Shown: positions 29,462-40,336 of the stretch, in pieces
Numbering within the stretch: position 1 is the first letter of the stretch
How the letters are laid out: each line of letters opens with the position of its first letter
From: Candidatus Polarisedimenticolaceae bacterium
GTDB lineage: Bacteria; Pseudomonadota; Gammaproteobacteria; Chromatiales; Chromatiaceae
Direction: 5' to 3'
NCBI GenBank assembly: GCA_021648685.1
Contig: JAKISI010000025.1
Location: forward strand, 1 to 45,322
Length of the DNA stretch: 45,322 bases
The notes under the pieces: model-generated
Seen by the model: the letters and a program-made list of their open reading frames with translations, nothing else
What the model was told of the DNA's origin: nothing
The model's database searches: none
Made by a program: the position numbers and the translations under genes

Positions 29462-30313
29462 TTAGCAATAGCCTGAAGATGATCTGTCGACTGAGCAGTT
29501 ATAACGGCTAAGGTGGAAGGTGTCTGTGTGAATTGCCCCATCGGGCAGCAGCGTTAAGCGCCTGTAACCTGGGGCTCTGTTATCAATCTTAAAGTCCACG
29601 GATTTTGGGGCAAATTGAAAGCAGGTTGACGGTGCGCCCATTAACAGGACACCGTTGCGTCTCTCTTCAAATGATTGGTGAACATGCCCGCATGTTATCC
29701 CTTTGATTTGCGGATGGCGGTCTGTAATGGCAAAAAAATCATTGGCATTGTTCAGCATTATGCGATCCAGCCACTGACTTTTAATGGCTACTGCATGGTG
29801 GTGCAGGCAGATCAGGGTGTGGTGGTTCGGGTGGCTTGAGAGGGTCTCCTGAAGTTTGGCAAGCTGAATGGCATTAAGCTCGCCTAGTGTGCTGCCTGGG
29901 AGGTTGGAGTCAAGCAGTATGATCGACCAGCCCTTTTTCTGTATGGAAAACGGTGTATCAATGGGATTGCCAGAGATGGTTCTGTTTAATATTTTAGAGT
30001 CATCATGATTGCCGGGCAGGCAGTAGGCGGGGACGCCTAAGTGGGCCAGCTCTTTTTTGAGCAGGGAGTAACCGGCTGGAGAGGCATCGTGCACCAGGTC
30101 GCCGGTAACCAGTGCCAGATCCATCGAAGGCAGGTTTTTGTTAGCATCGGCTATGACATGCTGGAGCGAGAGTAGTGTCTGCATCCCCAGCAGCCGCCCT
30201 TCGGGATCCGCAAACAGGTGAGGGTCAGACAATTGCAGGACTTCCAGTGAATCAGACGGGAGATTCCTGTTGTCCTCGGTCGCATTGTTGGCACTGCCTT
30301 CAGGCATTGTCAT
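29462..30313 (-). CDS. cpdA: 3',5'-cyclic AMP phosphodiesterase CpdA-like metallophosphoesterase
   Basis: A 283-residue calcineurin-like phosphoesterase of the CpdA/Icc type, which hydrolyses cAMP. The dimetal site is complete: QLSDPHLF, VTGDLVHD, LPGNHDD, LHHHAVA and CGHVHQSF. The hydrophilic N-terminal 25 residues shorten the match to E. coli CpdA, so the true start may be internal; no clear ribosome-binding site decides it. It converges with murU, 44 bases away. A cAMP role is inferred from family similarity. Confidence 0.85.
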   Translation of the reverse strand: MTMPEGSANNATEDNRNLPSDSLEVLQLSDPHLFADPEGRLLGMQTLLSLQHVIADANKNLPSMDLALVTGDLVHDASPAGYSLLKKELAHLGVPAYCLPGNHDDSKILNRTISGNPIDTPFSIQKKGWSIILLDSNLPGSTLGELNAIQLAKLQETLSSHPNHHTLICLHHHAVAIKSQWLDRIMLNNANDFFAITDRHPQIKGITCGHVHQSFEERRNGVLLMGAPSTCFQFAPKSVDFKIDNRAPGYRRLTLLPDGAIHTDTFHLSRYNCSVDRSSSGYC

Positions 30314-30450
30314 GAAATAGTGGCGCTGAGTATGGATCAGCCCTGTAGTATTAAAATCCGATTTTTAATTTAGCAGCTGCTCAGCTTCTCCCTGAACCCC
30401 ACCATGCTAATGCTGTTTGTGCTACAGATGTTTCTACTACTCTTTGTGCC

Positions 30451-30966
30451 TTAAAAAGCATCCGTCGATGTAAAGAGACCAACCCGAAGATCCTTTGCAA
30501 CGTAAATCTCCCGTCCATCCACCTCAACCACGCCATCCGCCACGCCGAGCACCAGCTTGCGGCTGATGACCCGTTTCATGTCGAGACGATAGGTCACCTT
30601 CTTTGCTGTGGGCAGCACCTGGCCGGTAAATTTAACCTCACCAACGCCCAGTGCCCGACCGCGACCCGGGTTTCCGACCCAGGCCAGGAAGAAGCCGACG
30701 ATCTGCCACATGGCATCCAGGCCGAGACAACCTGGCATGACGGGGTCGCCTGGGAAGTGGCATTGAAAAAACCACAGGTCAGGGTGGATGTCCAGTTCAG
30801 CGATAATCTCGCCTTTGCCATATTGGCCACCTTCATCTGAGATCTTGATGATCCGATCCATCATCAACATATTGGGTGTGGGTAACTGGGCATTGCCAGG
30901 GCCAAACATATCGCCATAGCCACATTTTAGAAGTTCATCGCGATCAAATGAGGTTGTTTTTGTCAT
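30451..30966 (-). CDS. fabA: 3-hydroxydecanoyl-ACP dehydratase/isomerase FabA
   Basis: Dehydrates and isomerises 10-carbon acyl-ACP, the branch to unsaturated fatty acids. The 171-residue hot-dog-fold protein has the catalytic pair His70 and Asp84 ([21 protein letters not shown]), both at the exact E. coli positions. The frame is open to 31044, but ATG at 30966 follows AAGGCAAT and gives the exact family length. The fabB partner is not nearby. It is downstream of proS on the same strand. Confidence 0.97.
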   Translation of the reverse strand: MTKTTSFDRDELLKCGYGDMFGPGNAQLPTPNMLMMDRIIKISDEGGQYGKGEIIAELDIHPDLWFFQCHFPGDPVMPGCLGLDAMWQIVGFFLAWVGNPGRGRALGVGEVKFTGQVLPTAKKVTYRLDMKRVISRKLVLGVADGVVEVDGREIYVAKDLRVGLFTSTDAF

Positions 30967-31072
30967 ATTGCCTTGTTGTCTCGTTAGTACTATTGGCGCA
31001 AACGCGCTAGTTTCCGGTTGCTCCCAGCTGCTGTCAACCGGCATTTTGTGATTTGTGGGTTTATTTGCTCTT

Positions 31073-32794
31073 TTATCTCAATTCTTTTGATAATCGTTCC
31101 TTGATAAAGGGAACCAGTTTGTCGATGGGAATCAGTTGAGTCTCTTTGTCCTGGCGTCCACGGTATTCAACCTGCCCATCATCCAGGCCGCGCTCACCCA
31201 GAACAATACGGTGAGGGATGCCTGTGAGTTCCATATCGGCAAACATAAAACCAGCTCTTACATTGCGGTCATCCAACAGCACTTCGATGCCAAGATTCTG
31301 CAGTGCGTTATAGATCTTCTCAATGGCCTCTTGCACCCGGTAGGATTTATTGAGCTTCATCGGCAGTAGCGCAACCTGAAAGGGAGCCAGAGCCGTGGGC
31401 CAGATGATGCCACGTTCATCATGATGCTGTTCAATGGCCGCGGCAACTACGCGGGATACACCGATGCCGTAGCAGCCCATTGTCATAGTGACCGACTGGC
31501 CGTTTTCATTGAGCACGTTGGCCTTCATGGCCTTGCTGTAGCTCTTGCCCAGCTGGAAGATGTGGCCGACCTCAATGCCACGGGCAATTGTGAGTCGGCC
31601 TTGGCCATCCGGGCTTGGGTCGCCCTCCTGCACATTCCTTAGGTCAGCCACAGTGGGTTCTGGCAGATCGCGCCCCCAATTTACCCCCATAAGATGTTGG
31701 CCATCGCGATTGGTACCACAGACAAAATCGGCCGCATGCAGGGCGCTACGATCCGCAATGATCGGGATATTCAGCCCCACCGGGCCAATGGAACCGACGC
31801 CACAGCCGATAGCAGCACGGATGGCCTCATCGCTGGCCAGGGTGAGCGGCGCTGCAACCTGCTCCAGCTTCTCTGCCTTGATCTCGTTCAGCTCATGATC
31901 GCCACGCAGCAGCAGCGCAACCAGGCTGCCATCTTCGGCACCATTGACCACCAGGGTCTTGAGGCAGCATGAGGCGGGCAGGTTCAGGAACTGACTCACC
32001 GCTTCAATGCTGTGCTGGCTTGGTGTCTCTACAGTGGTAAGTTTCTGGCTGGGGGCAGGGCGCTCACCAGTGGGTGCCAGCGCCTCTGCCAGCTCCTGAT
32101 TGGCGGCATAATTGCTTTCTGTCGAGAAGGCGATAGCATCCTCGCCCGAGTCAGCCAGCACATGGAACTCATGGGAGGCCTGGCCGCCAATGCTGCCGGT
32201 GTCAGCCTGTACGGCCCGAAAATCCAACCCGCAACGGCTGAAGATGCGGCTGTAGGCCTGATACATCTTGTCGTAGGTCTCCTGTAGAGAGGCCTGATCC
32301 AGATGAAAGGAGTAGGCATCCTTCATCAGAAACTCCCTGGCGCGCATGATGCCGAATCGTGGGCGGATCTCATCACGGAATTTGCTCTGGATCTGATAAT
32401 AGGTGGTGGGCAGCTGTTTGTAGCTGCGCAGGTCATTGCGTGCCAGGTCGGTGATGATCTCTTCATGAGTAGGGCCGAAGCAGAACTCCCGCTGGTGCCG
32501 ATCAGTGATGCGCAACAGCTCAGGGCCATACTTCTCCCAGCGGCCTGACTCCTGCCACAGTTCAGCAGGCTGTATAGCGGGCATCAGCAGCTCGCGTGCG
32601 CCAACACGATCCATCTCTTCCCGCACGATGGCCTCTACCTTGCGCAGGGTTCGCAGGCCAAGGGGAAGCCAGGTGTAGAGGCCGGATGCCAGTTTACGGA
32701 TCAACCCGGCACGCAGCATCAGCCGATGGCTGGTGATCTCTGCGTCGGCGGGAGTCTCTTTGAGGGTCTGAAGGGGAAACTGGGATGTACGCAT
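31073..32794 (-). CDS. proS: Prolyl-tRNA synthetase ProS
   Basis: Charges tRNA-Pro with proline. The 573-residue protein is the bacterial type with an inserted editing domain between motifs 2 and 3 (about residues 225-405), which removes misactivated alanine. Landmarks include [32 protein letters not shown], the motif 3 region [16 protein letters not shown] and the C-terminal anticodon-binding domain ([20 protein letters not shown]). Length is normal (E. coli 572). Confidence 0.97.
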   Translation of the reverse strand: MRTSQFPLQTLKETPADAEITSHRLMLRAGLIRKLASGLYTWLPLGLRTLRKVEAIVREEMDRVGARELLMPAIQPAELWQESGRWEKYGPELLRITDRHQREFCFGPTHEEIITDLARNDLRSYKQLPTTYYQIQSKFRDEIRPRFGIMRAREFLMKDAYSFHLDQASLQETYDKMYQAYSRIFSRCGLDFRAVQADTGSIGGQASHEFHVLADSGEDAIAFSTESNYAANQELAEALAPTGERPAPSQKLTTVETPSQHSIEAVSQFLNLPASCCLKTLVVNGAEDGSLVALLLRGDHELNEIKAEKLEQVAAPLTLASDEAIRAAIGCGVGSIGPVGLNIPIIADRSALHAADFVCGTNRDGQHLMGVNWGRDLPEPTVADLRNVQEGDPSPDGQGRLTIARGIEVGHIFQLGKSYSKAMKANVLNENGQSVTMTMGCYGIGVSRVVAAAIEQHHDERGIIWPTALAPFQVALLPMKLNKSYRVQEAIEKIYNALQNLGIEVLLDDRNVRAGFMFADMELTGIPHRIVLGERGLDDGQVEYRGRQDKETQLIPIDKLVPFIKERLSKELR

Positions 32795-32996
32795 GGTGGA
32801 TCCAGGTGGCCAATAAATAGCGCTCTATTCTAATGCTGAATTTTAAGTTTGTCTCACTCTGGACGAAAAACTCAATAGGGCGCGGGTATACCAAGCAGGT
32901 ATCCGTGTGAATGTTTATTATGCGCAATCGAGGTTGTGAGTGGCGACATTCTCAATACAGGTGGAGGTTTCAGTGGTCTGCGGCTCTGCACGAAAG

Positions 32997-33641
32997 ATGC
33001 AGTTGCTCCCATCGCTACTGCTTCTCGCTCTGTTTTTTTTATCCATGGCCATTGCCGACAGCAGCGGTATCAGCCCAAAGGCCATGGCCTGGGTGGTCGA
33101 TCGGTATGGAGCCTCAGCAAAAAGTCGTATTTTGGAGTGGCAGGATCTCATTGCACGCAATCAAGGCCTGGATGAGCAGAGCCAGCTGGAACTGGTGAAT
33201 GATTTTTTTAATCAGGTACGCTATAGCACAGACGATGAGATTTGGGGTAAAACAGATTATTGGGCGACCCCGGTTGAGATGTTATCCATTAATGCTGCGG
33301 ATTGTGAAGATTACTCCATTGCCAAATATTTTACCCTGCGTGAGATGGGGATGCCGATTGAGAAACTGCGTATAACCTATGTTAAGTCACTGGAACTGAA
33401 TCAGGCACACATGGTGCTTGCCTATTATGAGCGCCCTGATGCGGAGCCGTTGGTACTGGATAATCTTACAGACCGGATTGAAGTGGCTTCGCAGCGCCAG
33501 GACTTGGTGCCGGTTTATAGTTTTAATGGTGATGGCCTCTGGCTTGCCAAGAGCCGGGGCAGGGGAAGACGGGTGGGGAACTCTGGCCGCATTAGCCTGT
33601 GGCAGGATCTGATAGCCAAGATGGCCAGCGAGGTGGAGTAA
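32997..33641 (+). CDS. lapG: LapG-type periplasmic cysteine protease
   Basis: A transglutaminase-like cysteine protease that, in Pseudomonas, cuts the N-terminus of the LapA adhesin to release biofilm cells and is held back by LapD when c-di-GMP is high. From ATG at 32997 the protein has 214 residues with a Sec signal (LPSLLLLALFFLSMAIA). The catalytic triad is Cys103 (NAADCEDYSIAKY), His138 (NQAHMVLAYY) and Asp155 (LVLDNL). A longer GTG start at 32940 would put 19 residues before the signal and is less likely. lapD follows 28 bases later. No retention adhesin or secretion genes are in the window. Confidence 0.9.
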   Translation: MQLLPSLLLLALFFLSMAIADSSGISPKAMAWVVDRYGASAKSRILEWQDLIARNQGLDEQSQLELVNDFFNQVRYSTDDEIWGKTDYWATPVEMLSINAADCEDYSIAKYFTLREMGMPIEKLRITYVKSLELNQAHMVLAYYERPDAEPLVLDNLTDRIEVASQRQDLVPVYSFNGDGLWLAKSRGRGRRVGNSGRISLWQDLIAKMASEVE

Positions 33642-33669
33642 TGCTGCTGCAAATGCACGGGAGAAAATC

Positions 33670-35649
33670 ATGACATTGTCACGACAGCTGGTCATGCTGC
33701 TGACGGCGCTACTGTTGCTGGTATTTGCCGGGACATTTCTTATAACTGTACAAAATGCCAGGACATATCTGGAGCTGCAGCTTGAGTCCCATGCCCAGGA
33801 TACGGCAACCTCACTCGGGCTCTCTGTTTCACGGCATATCGTTGATGATGACCTGGCCATGGCCACCTCTATGGTCGATGCCATTTTTGACCGGGGCTAC
33901 TACCAGATCATCAGGATTGAGGATATTCAAGGTGGCGTACTGATCAATCGCGAGCTGTCGGTTCAGGTAGAGGATGTGCCCACCTGGTTTATTGAACATC
34001 TGCCGCTCAAGGCACCAAAGGGTGAGGCGCTGATCATGGCAGGCTGGCGTCAGGCAGGGCAGGTGCTGGTACAGAGCCACCCCGGTGTTGCCTACCGCCA
34101 GTTGTGGGAAAATGTCACAGAAATCTTCGGCTGGTTTGTTATCAGCGCAGTGGTTGTGATGGGGCTGGGGCTGGGGCTGCTGCGCAGGGTGCTCAGCCCA
34201 TTAAAGGAGGTTGAATGGCAGGCAGATGCCATCTGCAATCGTGAGTTTCCCATCTTGGAAAAACTGCCGCACACCCGTGATCTGCGGCGCATCGTAGAGG
34301 CGATGAACCGCCTCTCAACCAAGCTCAGAATGATGCTGACAGAGCATGAAGATCTGGCTGCCAAACTGCGTGAGCAGGCGCATCAGCATCCCGTATCAGG
34401 GTTGGCAAACAAGCCCTATTTTATGGCGATGCTAAAAAACCGTATGGCCTCGCCAGAGGTCTGTTCACATGCGGTGCTTGCGCTTATTCAGCTGCATGAT
34501 CTGAAGGGATATAATCATAAACATGGCTATGCAGCAGGTGATGAGCTGCTGCGTCAGACCGCCACCCTGTTGCGTGATATTGCAGTGGACATTCCCCGCC
34601 ACACCCTGGGGCATCTTTCAGGTGGTGATTTTGCGCTGCTGGCGGAAGATTACAGCATTGCAGAGGGAGAGGCTTTGGGGCAACGTATAGCTGAAGCATT
34701 GGCCGGTCTGCATGGAGATAAAGCCATGCGGCCATCCGATAACGGGCATGTTGGAATAGTCTATTATGATGGCACTCAGGAAGCCTCCCAACTGCTTACA
34801 AAGGCGGATAAAGCACTGCGCTGTGCACAGACCAGAGGAGCTAATGGCTGGACTCTTTTTGCACCGGAAGATGCCGGAGAAAAGGCCGTGCGTAGTGCAT
34901 CTGAATGGCGATCATTTATACAGCAGGCATTGGCAGACAACCGGGTCACCCTGCATCTGCAGCCGGTCTACAGCTGCCCGGAAAAAGCACTATTCCATTA
35001 TGAGGTATTGGTACGTCTGATAAGCAATGATGATGCAGAGCCACTGCTGGTTGCAGGTGCCTTCATGCCGATGGCAGAGAGTCTTGGGCTGAGTTCAGAG
35101 ATTGACAAAGCAGTTATTGTGCAGGCATTGCAGCTGCTGGAAAAACATACAGGATCAAGTTTTCGACTGGCCATTAATATATCGCCCTCATCACTTCAGT
35201 TCGAAGGTTTTCTGGATTGGCTTGAAGGAGAGTTATGGAGACACCGGAAGGTGGCAAAACAGGTTACCTTTGAGCTGCCGGAATATGGTGCAGTAACCAT
35301 GCTTGAACGGGTGCATGAGCTGATTAAACGTACAGGCTGCTGTGGCAGCCAGGTTGCATTAGACCACTTTGGACGAGGCTTTAGCTCCTTTGCCTACCTG
35401 CACTCACTGAAGATCAGCTACCTGAAAGTGGATGGAGGCTATCTGAGCCAGATTGATAAAAACCCAGACCACCGCTTTTTTATCCAGGCGCTGACGGATA
35501 TAGCGCATGGCCTGGATATAGAGGTGATTGTAGAAGCGGTTGAGTCTGAAACAACTTGGCATTCATTGCAGAGATTGCATGTTGATGGAGCACAAGGGTA
35601 CTACTTAGGACGCCCAGAACCGTATAATAATATAGCTCAGGAAATATAG
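33670..35649 (+). CDS. lapD: LapD-type c-di-GMP receptor with degenerate GGDEF and EAL domains
   Basis: A 659-residue membrane receptor that binds c-di-GMP inside the cell and sequesters LapG outside. Order: transmembrane helix (LVMLLTALLLLVFAGTFLI), periplasmic LapD/MoxY domain to about residue 150, second helix (WFVISAVVVMGLGLGLL), a HAMP-like linker, a GGDEF-type domain and an EAL-type domain. The GGDEF site reads SGGDFAL and the EAL site reads YEVLVRL, so both enzymatic motifs are altered, as in known LapD. The protein is thus a sensor rather than an enzyme. GGGAGAAAATC precedes the ATG. It forms an operon with lapG. Confidence 0.92.
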   Translation: MTLSRQLVMLLTALLLLVFAGTFLITVQNARTYLELQLESHAQDTATSLGLSVSRHIVDDDLAMATSMVDAIFDRGYYQIIRIEDIQGGVLINRELSVQVEDVPTWFIEHLPLKAPKGEALIMAGWRQAGQVLVQSHPGVAYRQLWENVTEIFGWFVISAVVVMGLGLGLLRRVLSPLKEVEWQADAICNREFPILEKLPHTRDLRRIVEAMNRLSTKLRMMLTEHEDLAAKLREQAHQHPVSGLANKPYFMAMLKNRMASPEVCSHAVLALIQLHDLKGYNHKHGYAAGDELLRQTATLLRDIAVDIPRHTLGHLSGGDFALLAEDYSIAEGEALGQRIAEALAGLHGDKAMRPSDNGHVGIVYYDGTQEASQLLTKADKALRCAQTRGANGWTLFAPEDAGEKAVRSASEWRSFIQQALADNRVTLHLQPVYSCPEKALFHYEVLVRLISNDDAEPLLVAGAFMPMAESLGLSSEIDKAVIVQALQLLEKHTGSSFRLAINISPSSLQFEGFLDWLEGELWRHRKVAKQVTFELPEYGAVTMLERVHELIKRTGCCGSQVALDHFGRGFSSFAYLHSLKISYLKVDGGYLSQIDKNPDHRFFIQALTDIAHGLDIEVIVEAVESETTWHSLQRLHVDGAQGYYLGRPEPYNNIAQEI

Positions 35650-35728
35650 CCCAGGAGGCTATCTTGAGAGTAGAGACTGTAGCGAGGGGAATCTGGCCAA
35701 ATCCGGCTTTTTCCACAGCAGGTCTCTA

Positions 35729-35917
35729 TTCCCGGACAGTCTCCAGGTGCTCACTCAGTTCGGCTGCTATAAATTGGGCAAACCACATCAAAAATACCCT
35801 TACCCCATAGCCACTGCGCATCTTGGCCGTCACAAAACTGTGAAACTTCAGATACAAGATAGATCCGTCTAAAATGCCCAACTGGGTGCTGAATGCGCGT
35901 TGAGAAACGGTTTTTGG
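35729..35917 (-). other. Short protein-like open segment, no start codon; possible gene remnant
   Basis: Between lapD and recA the minus strand is open for 63 codons between two stops. The translation looks protein-like (LGILDGSILYLKFHSFV, MRSGYGVRVFLMWFAQFI, AAELSEHLETVRE). No standard start precedes it and I do not recognise the family. It may be a decayed gene. The other parts of 35650-36124 show no gene. Confidence 0.3.
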
Positions 35918-36018
35918 CTAAACCTCTCGGTCATACAGGCCGTGACGGCCAGCAATAAGAGTTAAAAGAGGAATTCTGAAGCCCTTGGAGCGCTGATGAA
36001 ACCCTATCTGGGGATTTG

Positions 36019-36065
36019 GGATTACCACAGGCTCATGACGTGAGCCTGTGGGTATGTGATAATCC
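36019..36065 (+). other. Long inverted repeat upstream of recA
   Basis: CCACAGGCTCA (36025-36035) and TGAGCCTGTGG (36041-36051) are perfectly complementary around a 5-base loop. An outer GGATTA/TAATCC pair extends it with an 8-base bulge. No T-run follows, so it is not an ordinary terminator. It ends 59 bases before recA. No CTGT-N8-ACAG LexA box was found in 35650-36124. A regulatory role is only inferred. Confidence 0.55.
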
Positions 36066-36124
36066 AATCTTCTTAACCGTATTAGGCGAACACGGAAGTT
36101 TGCTGGCAATTTTGAGAGGAACCT

Positions 36125-37150
36125 ATGGACGAAAATCGAAAAAAAGCACTTAGCGCAGCTTTGAGCCAGATTGAAAAGCAATTTGGCAAAGGCTCTGTGA
36201 TGCGCATGGGTGATGCGGGTGCTGTGCGCCAGGTAGAGGTGGTCTCTACAGGTTCCCTGGAGCTGGATATTGCACTGGGTGTGGGCGGCGTCCCGCGTGG
36301 TCGCGTGGTTGAGATCTTCGGCCCGGAATCTTCAGGCAAAACAACCCTGACGCTGCATGTTGTCTCTGAGGTGCAGAAACTGGGCGGCACGGCAGCCTTT
36401 GTCGATGCGGAGCACGCACTTGATCCCGTCTATGCAGGGAAGCTTGGTGTCAACATGGATGAACTGCTGGTCTCCCAGCCGGATACAGGCGAGCAGGCAC
36501 TGGAGATCACCGATATGCTGGTACGCTCCGGCGCGGTGGATGTGGTGGTGATCGATTCCGTTGCTGCTCTGACGCCCAAGGCAGAGATTGAAGGCGACAT
36601 GGGTGACTCCCACATGGGGCTACAGGCCAGACTCATGTCACAGGCACTGCGTAAACTGACCGCCAACATCCAGCGATCCAACTGTATGGTGATCTTCATC
36701 AACCAGATCCGCATGAAGATCGGGGTGATGTTTGGCAACCCGGAGACCACCACCGGCGGAAATGCCCTGAAATTCTACGCCTCTGTCCGCCTGGACATCC
36801 GCCGCACCGGCGCCATCAAACGAGGTGATGAGATCGTGGGTAACGAGACGCGGGTAAAGGTCATCAAAAACAAGGTGGCACCGCCGTTCAAACAGGCCAA
36901 CTTTGAAATCCTCTATGGTGAGGGGATCTCTCACGAGGGTGAGCTCATTGCTCTTGGCGTCAAGCATGAGCTGATCAATAAAGCGGGTGCCTGGTACAGC
37001 TATAATGGTGATCGCATCGGCCAGGGTAAAGAAAATGTGCGCAACTTTTTGAAAGAGAACCCGGAGATTGCAGCAGAGATTGAAGCCAAGATTCGAGCCA
37101 TCGCTTTCCCAGAGGCCAAGGTAGAGAGAGCCGCTACGGAGGAGGTCTGA
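36125..37150 (+). CDS. recA: Recombinase RecA
   Basis: Forms filaments on single-stranded DNA, carries out strand exchange and stimulates LexA self-cleavage. The 341-residue protein has [20 protein letters not shown] at the start, Walker [18 protein letters not shown] (near residues 63-79), [20 protein letters not shown] and the DNA-binding loop region [19 protein letters not shown]. The upstream gap has a long inverted repeat but no recognisable gammaproteobacterial LexA box. recX follows 20 bases after the stop. Confidence 0.98.
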   Translation: MDENRKKALSAALSQIEKQFGKGSVMRMGDAGAVRQVEVVSTGSLELDIALGVGGVPRGRVVEIFGPESSGKTTLTLHVVSEVQKLGGTAAFVDAEHALDPVYAGKLGVNMDELLVSQPDTGEQALEITDMLVRSGAVDVVVIDSVAALTPKAEIEGDMGDSHMGLQARLMSQALRKLTANIQRSNCMVIFINQIRMKIGVMFGNPETTTGGNALKFYASVRLDIRRTGAIKRGDEIVGNETRVKVIKNKVAPPFKQANFEILYGEGISHEGELIALGVKHELINKAGAWYSYNGDRIGQGKENVRNFLKENPEIAAEIEAKIRAIAFPEAKVERAATEEV

Positions 37151-37170
37151 CCCAGCCCACAGAACGTGCG

Positions 37171-37599
37171 TTGATTGAGCAGGCCGCAGTACGTCTGCTG
37201 GCGGGTCGCGAACACTCCCGCATGGAGTTGCGACGTAAACTGTCTGCCAGATCCTATGCGGATGAGGTGGTGGATCAGGTGCTGGATGATCTGATACGCC
37301 GGCAGCTGCTGAGCGACGAACGCTTTACTGAGCAATACATTGCCTCGCGTCAACGGCGAGGGTTTGGATGGGTGCGTATCAAGGGCGAGCTGCGTGAACG
37401 CGGCATCAGTGATGAGCTGATCAGCTGCCACTTGAGCCAGCAAGATGCAGAGTGGAGGGAGGCGCTACAGCGAGTCCATGACAAAAAGTTTGGCATCACG
37501 CCACCGGATACGATAAAGGAGAAGGCTCGCCGGGTTAGATTTCTGGAGTACCGTGGATTTACAGGAGAGCAGATAAAATGCTTTTTCCTAAGTATTTAA
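37171..37599 (+). CDS. recX: RecA inhibitor RecX
   Basis: RecX binds RecA filaments and limits their growth. The 142-residue protein has the family N-terminus AAVRLLAGREHSRMELRRKL, three-helix repeats (VVDQVLDDLIRRQLLSDERF) and GFGWVRIKGELRERGISDEL. Start is TTG at 37171; the only alternative is an improbable CTG next to the recA stop. The single GGAGG is too far upstream to support the TTG well, so the start is uncertain. Confidence 0.88.
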   Translation: MIEQAAVRLLAGREHSRMELRRKLSARSYADEVVDQVLDDLIRRQLLSDERFTEQYIASRQRRGFGWVRIKGELRERGISDELISCHLSQQDAEWREALQRVHDKKFGITPPDTIKEKARRVRFLEYRGFTGEQIKCFFLSI

Positions 37600-37623
37600 C
37601 TTGATGAAAAACAACAAACTTCT

Positions 37624-40254
37624 ATGAAAACCAGCGCTGAACTCAGAGAGGCCTTTCTTGATTTCTTCGCCCAGCGAGGGCATGAGATCGTGGCCAGCAG
37701 CCCGTTAGTGCCACACAACGACCCCACCCTGCTCTTTACCAACGCAGGCATGGTTCAGTTCAAGGATGTTTTCCTGGGGCGGGAGAGACGCCCCTACACC
37801 ACCGCAACTAGCTCACAGCGCTGTGTCCGTGCGGGTGGCAAACATAACGACCTGGAGAATGTTGGTTACACTGCGCGCCACCACACCTTCTTCGAGATGC
37901 TGGGAAATTTCAGTTTTGGTGGCTATTTCAAGCGCGAAGCGATCCACTACGCCTGGGAGTTTCTGACCAAAGAGCTGGCGCTGCCTGCGGAGAAGCTCTG
38001 GATCACCGTATATGAAGATGACGATGAAGCTGCAGAGATCTGGCTCAATGAGATCGGCATCGACCCCGGCCGCCTGACCCGCCTCGGTGACAAGCCTGGC
38101 GGCAAGAAATATGAGAGTGACAACTTCTGGGCCATGGGAGATACCGGCCCCTGCGGCCCCTGTTCAGAGATCTTTTACGACCACGGGCCGGAGGTGGCCG
38201 GTGGTCCGCCGGGGACGCCGGAGGAGGATGGGGACCGCTATATCGAGATATGGAACCTCGTCTTCATGCAGTACAACCGCGATGCCGAAGGCATCATGAC
38301 CCCGCTGCCAAAACCCTCGGTGGATACCGGGATGGGGCTGGAGCGCCTGGCCGCAGTATTACAACATGTACACAGCAACTACGAGATCGACCTCTTCCGC
38401 AACCTAGTCTCGGCTGCCACTGAAATTACCGGCTGTGCCAATCAAGATGAGAAATCCCTCTGCGTCATTGCGGATCACATCCGTTCCTGCGCCTTTCTGG
38501 TAGTGGATGGGGTCACCCCAGGCAACGAAGGGCGGGGTTATGTGTTGCGACGCATCATCCGTCGCGCCATCCGTCATGGTTACCGGCTGGGGTGCAACGA
38601 ACCCTTCTTCTTTCGTTTGGTTGCGCCGTTGGCAAAAGAGATGGGGCAGGCCTTCCCTGAGCTGGTCAAAGCGAAAGCGCATGTGGAACAGATCCTCAAA
38701 CTGGAGGAGGAGCGTTTTGCCGAGACGCTGGAGCAGGGCATGAAGATCCTGGAGCAGGATATCTCAACCCTGGATGGAAAAGAGATCCCCGGTGAAACCG
38801 TATTCCGGCTCTATGACACCTACGGCTTCCCCACCGATCTAACGGCCGATATTGCGCGGGAGCGCAACCTCACCCTGGATATGGCGGGTTATGAGCGTGC
38901 AATGGCGGCGCAAAAGCAGCGTGCCAGGGCGGCCAGCCAGTTTGGTGCAGAGCAGACTGCGCGGGTCTCACTAGAGGGCAAAACAGACTTTACCGGCTAT
39001 GATCGCCTGCAAGATGAGGCGACCGTAATTGGTCTCTATCAACAAGGTGAAGCTGTAGATAGCCTGAAAAAGGGTGATGAAGGGATGGTGATTCTGGATC
39101 GCACCCCCTTTTATGCCGAGTCAGGCGGTCAGGCTGGTGATAAAGGCACCATTACCGCAGGCGATTACCAATTCAATGTCACAGATACCCGCAAACAGGG
39201 AGGCGACATCTTCGGTCATATTGGGCGTATGCAAGGGGGCGAGCTACACTTGGGTGATACGGTAACGGCCGAGGTCGATGAGGCGAACCGCCAAGTCACA
39301 ACGGTTCACCACTCGGCCACCCACCTGCTGCACGCCGCGTTGCGCCAGGTTTTGGGTGATCATGTCACGCAGAAGGGCTCGTTGGTGGATGGGGCGCGGC
39401 TGCGTTTTGACTTCTCACATTTTGAGCCGGTAACCCGTGAGCAGCTGCATGCTATTGAAACACTGGTGAATGACCAGATCCGCGAAAATTACATGGTGGA
39501 GACTCGTCTCATGTCGCTGGAGGATGCAAAGAGCTCTGGTGCCATGGCGCTGTTTGGCGAAAAATACAGCGACCAGGTTCGGGTGCTCCGCATGGGCGAT
39601 TTCTCCACAGAGTTGTGCGGCGGAACCCATATTAAAGCGGTGGGCGATATTGGCCTGATAAAGATCACCGCCGAGACCGGCATTGCCTCTGGCGTGCGCC
39701 GTATCGAGGGGGTTGCAGGCAGCCATGCCCTGCAATGGATAGAGCGAGAGGAGGCTCAGCTGCACCGCATTGCCGAGCAGCTCAAGGCGCCCCGGGATGA
39801 TGTGGATGAAAAGGTTGCGCAACTGGTTGAACGAAACCGCGTCCTGGAAAAAGAGCTTGAGCAGCTGAAAGGCAGGCTGGCCAGCGCTGCTGGCAGTGAT
39901 CTGGCTGGCAGTGCGGTAGAGGTTGGCGGGGTAAAGGTGCTGGCTGCAGAGCTGGATGGTGTTGATCCAAAATCGTTGCGTGATACGATGGACCAACTCA
40001 AGAACAAGCTGGGCTCAGCGGTGATTGTGCTGGCGACGGTAAATAACGGGAAGGTGAGCCTGGTTGCCGGTGTGACGGCGGATCAGACGAGCCGCATGAA
40101 AGCCGGTGAGCTGATCCGGGAAGTGGCGGAAAAAGTGGGTGGCAAAGGGGGCGGCCGCCCGGATATGGCACAAGCGGGGGGCAACCGACCCGATGCGTTA
40201 GCCGAAGCCCTGATGCAGGTTAAGGATTGGGTGCAGGAAAAAGTTGCGGGTTAA
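37624..40254 (+). CDS. alaS: Alanyl-tRNA synthetase AlaS
   Basis: Charges tRNA-Ala. The 876-residue protein has the class II core at the N-terminus ([34 protein letters not shown]), a tRNA-recognition domain, an editing domain with the zinc/deacylation site His563-x3-His567 (HSATHLLH) and Cys665-x3-His669 (CGGTH), and a C-Ala domain with the glycine-rich stretch near the end. Length matches E. coli AlaRS (876). It lies 24 bases after recX. Confidence 0.98.
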   Translation: MKTSAELREAFLDFFAQRGHEIVASSPLVPHNDPTLLFTNAGMVQFKDVFLGRERRPYTTATSSQRCVRAGGKHNDLENVGYTARHHTFFEMLGNFSFGGYFKREAIHYAWEFLTKELALPAEKLWITVYEDDDEAAEIWLNEIGIDPGRLTRLGDKPGGKKYESDNFWAMGDTGPCGPCSEIFYDHGPEVAGGPPGTPEEDGDRYIEIWNLVFMQYNRDAEGIMTPLPKPSVDTGMGLERLAAVLQHVHSNYEIDLFRNLVSAATEITGCANQDEKSLCVIADHIRSCAFLVVDGVTPGNEGRGYVLRRIIRRAIRHGYRLGCNEPFFFRLVAPLAKEMGQAFPELVKAKAHVEQILKLEEERFAETLEQGMKILEQDISTLDGKEIPGETVFRLYDTYGFPTDLTADIARERNLTLDMAGYERAMAAQKQRARAASQFGAEQTARVSLEGKTDFTGYDRLQDEATVIGLYQQGEAVDSLKKGDEGMVILDRTPFYAESGGQAGDKGTITAGDYQFNVTDTRKQGGDIFGHIGRMQGGELHLGDTVTAEVDEANRQVTTVHHSATHLLHAALRQVLGDHVTQKGSLVDGARLRFDFSHFEPVTREQLHAIETLVNDQIRENYMVETRLMSLEDAKSSGAMALFGEKYSDQVRVLRMGDFSTELCGGTHIKAVGDIGLIKITAETGIASGVRRIEGVAGSHALQWIEREEAQLHRIAEQLKAPRDDVDEKVAQLVERNRVLEKELEQLKGRLASAAGSDLAGSAVEVGGVKVLAAELDGVDPKSLRDTMDQLKNKLGSAVIVLATVNNGKVSLVAGVTADQTSRMKAGELIREVAEKVGGKGGGRPDMAQAGGNRPDALAEALMQVKDWVQEKVAG

Positions 40255-40336
40255 AACATTTCCGTGTCTAATCGGCGGCCGTTGATGAACGCATAAAACA
40301 TCCGTGTAACCTTATAATATATATTGATCAGCAATC

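Noticed and set aside
36025-36051. LexA box in front of recA
   Set aside because: The palindrome has ACAG before CTGT, the reverse of the CTGT-N8-ACAG order.
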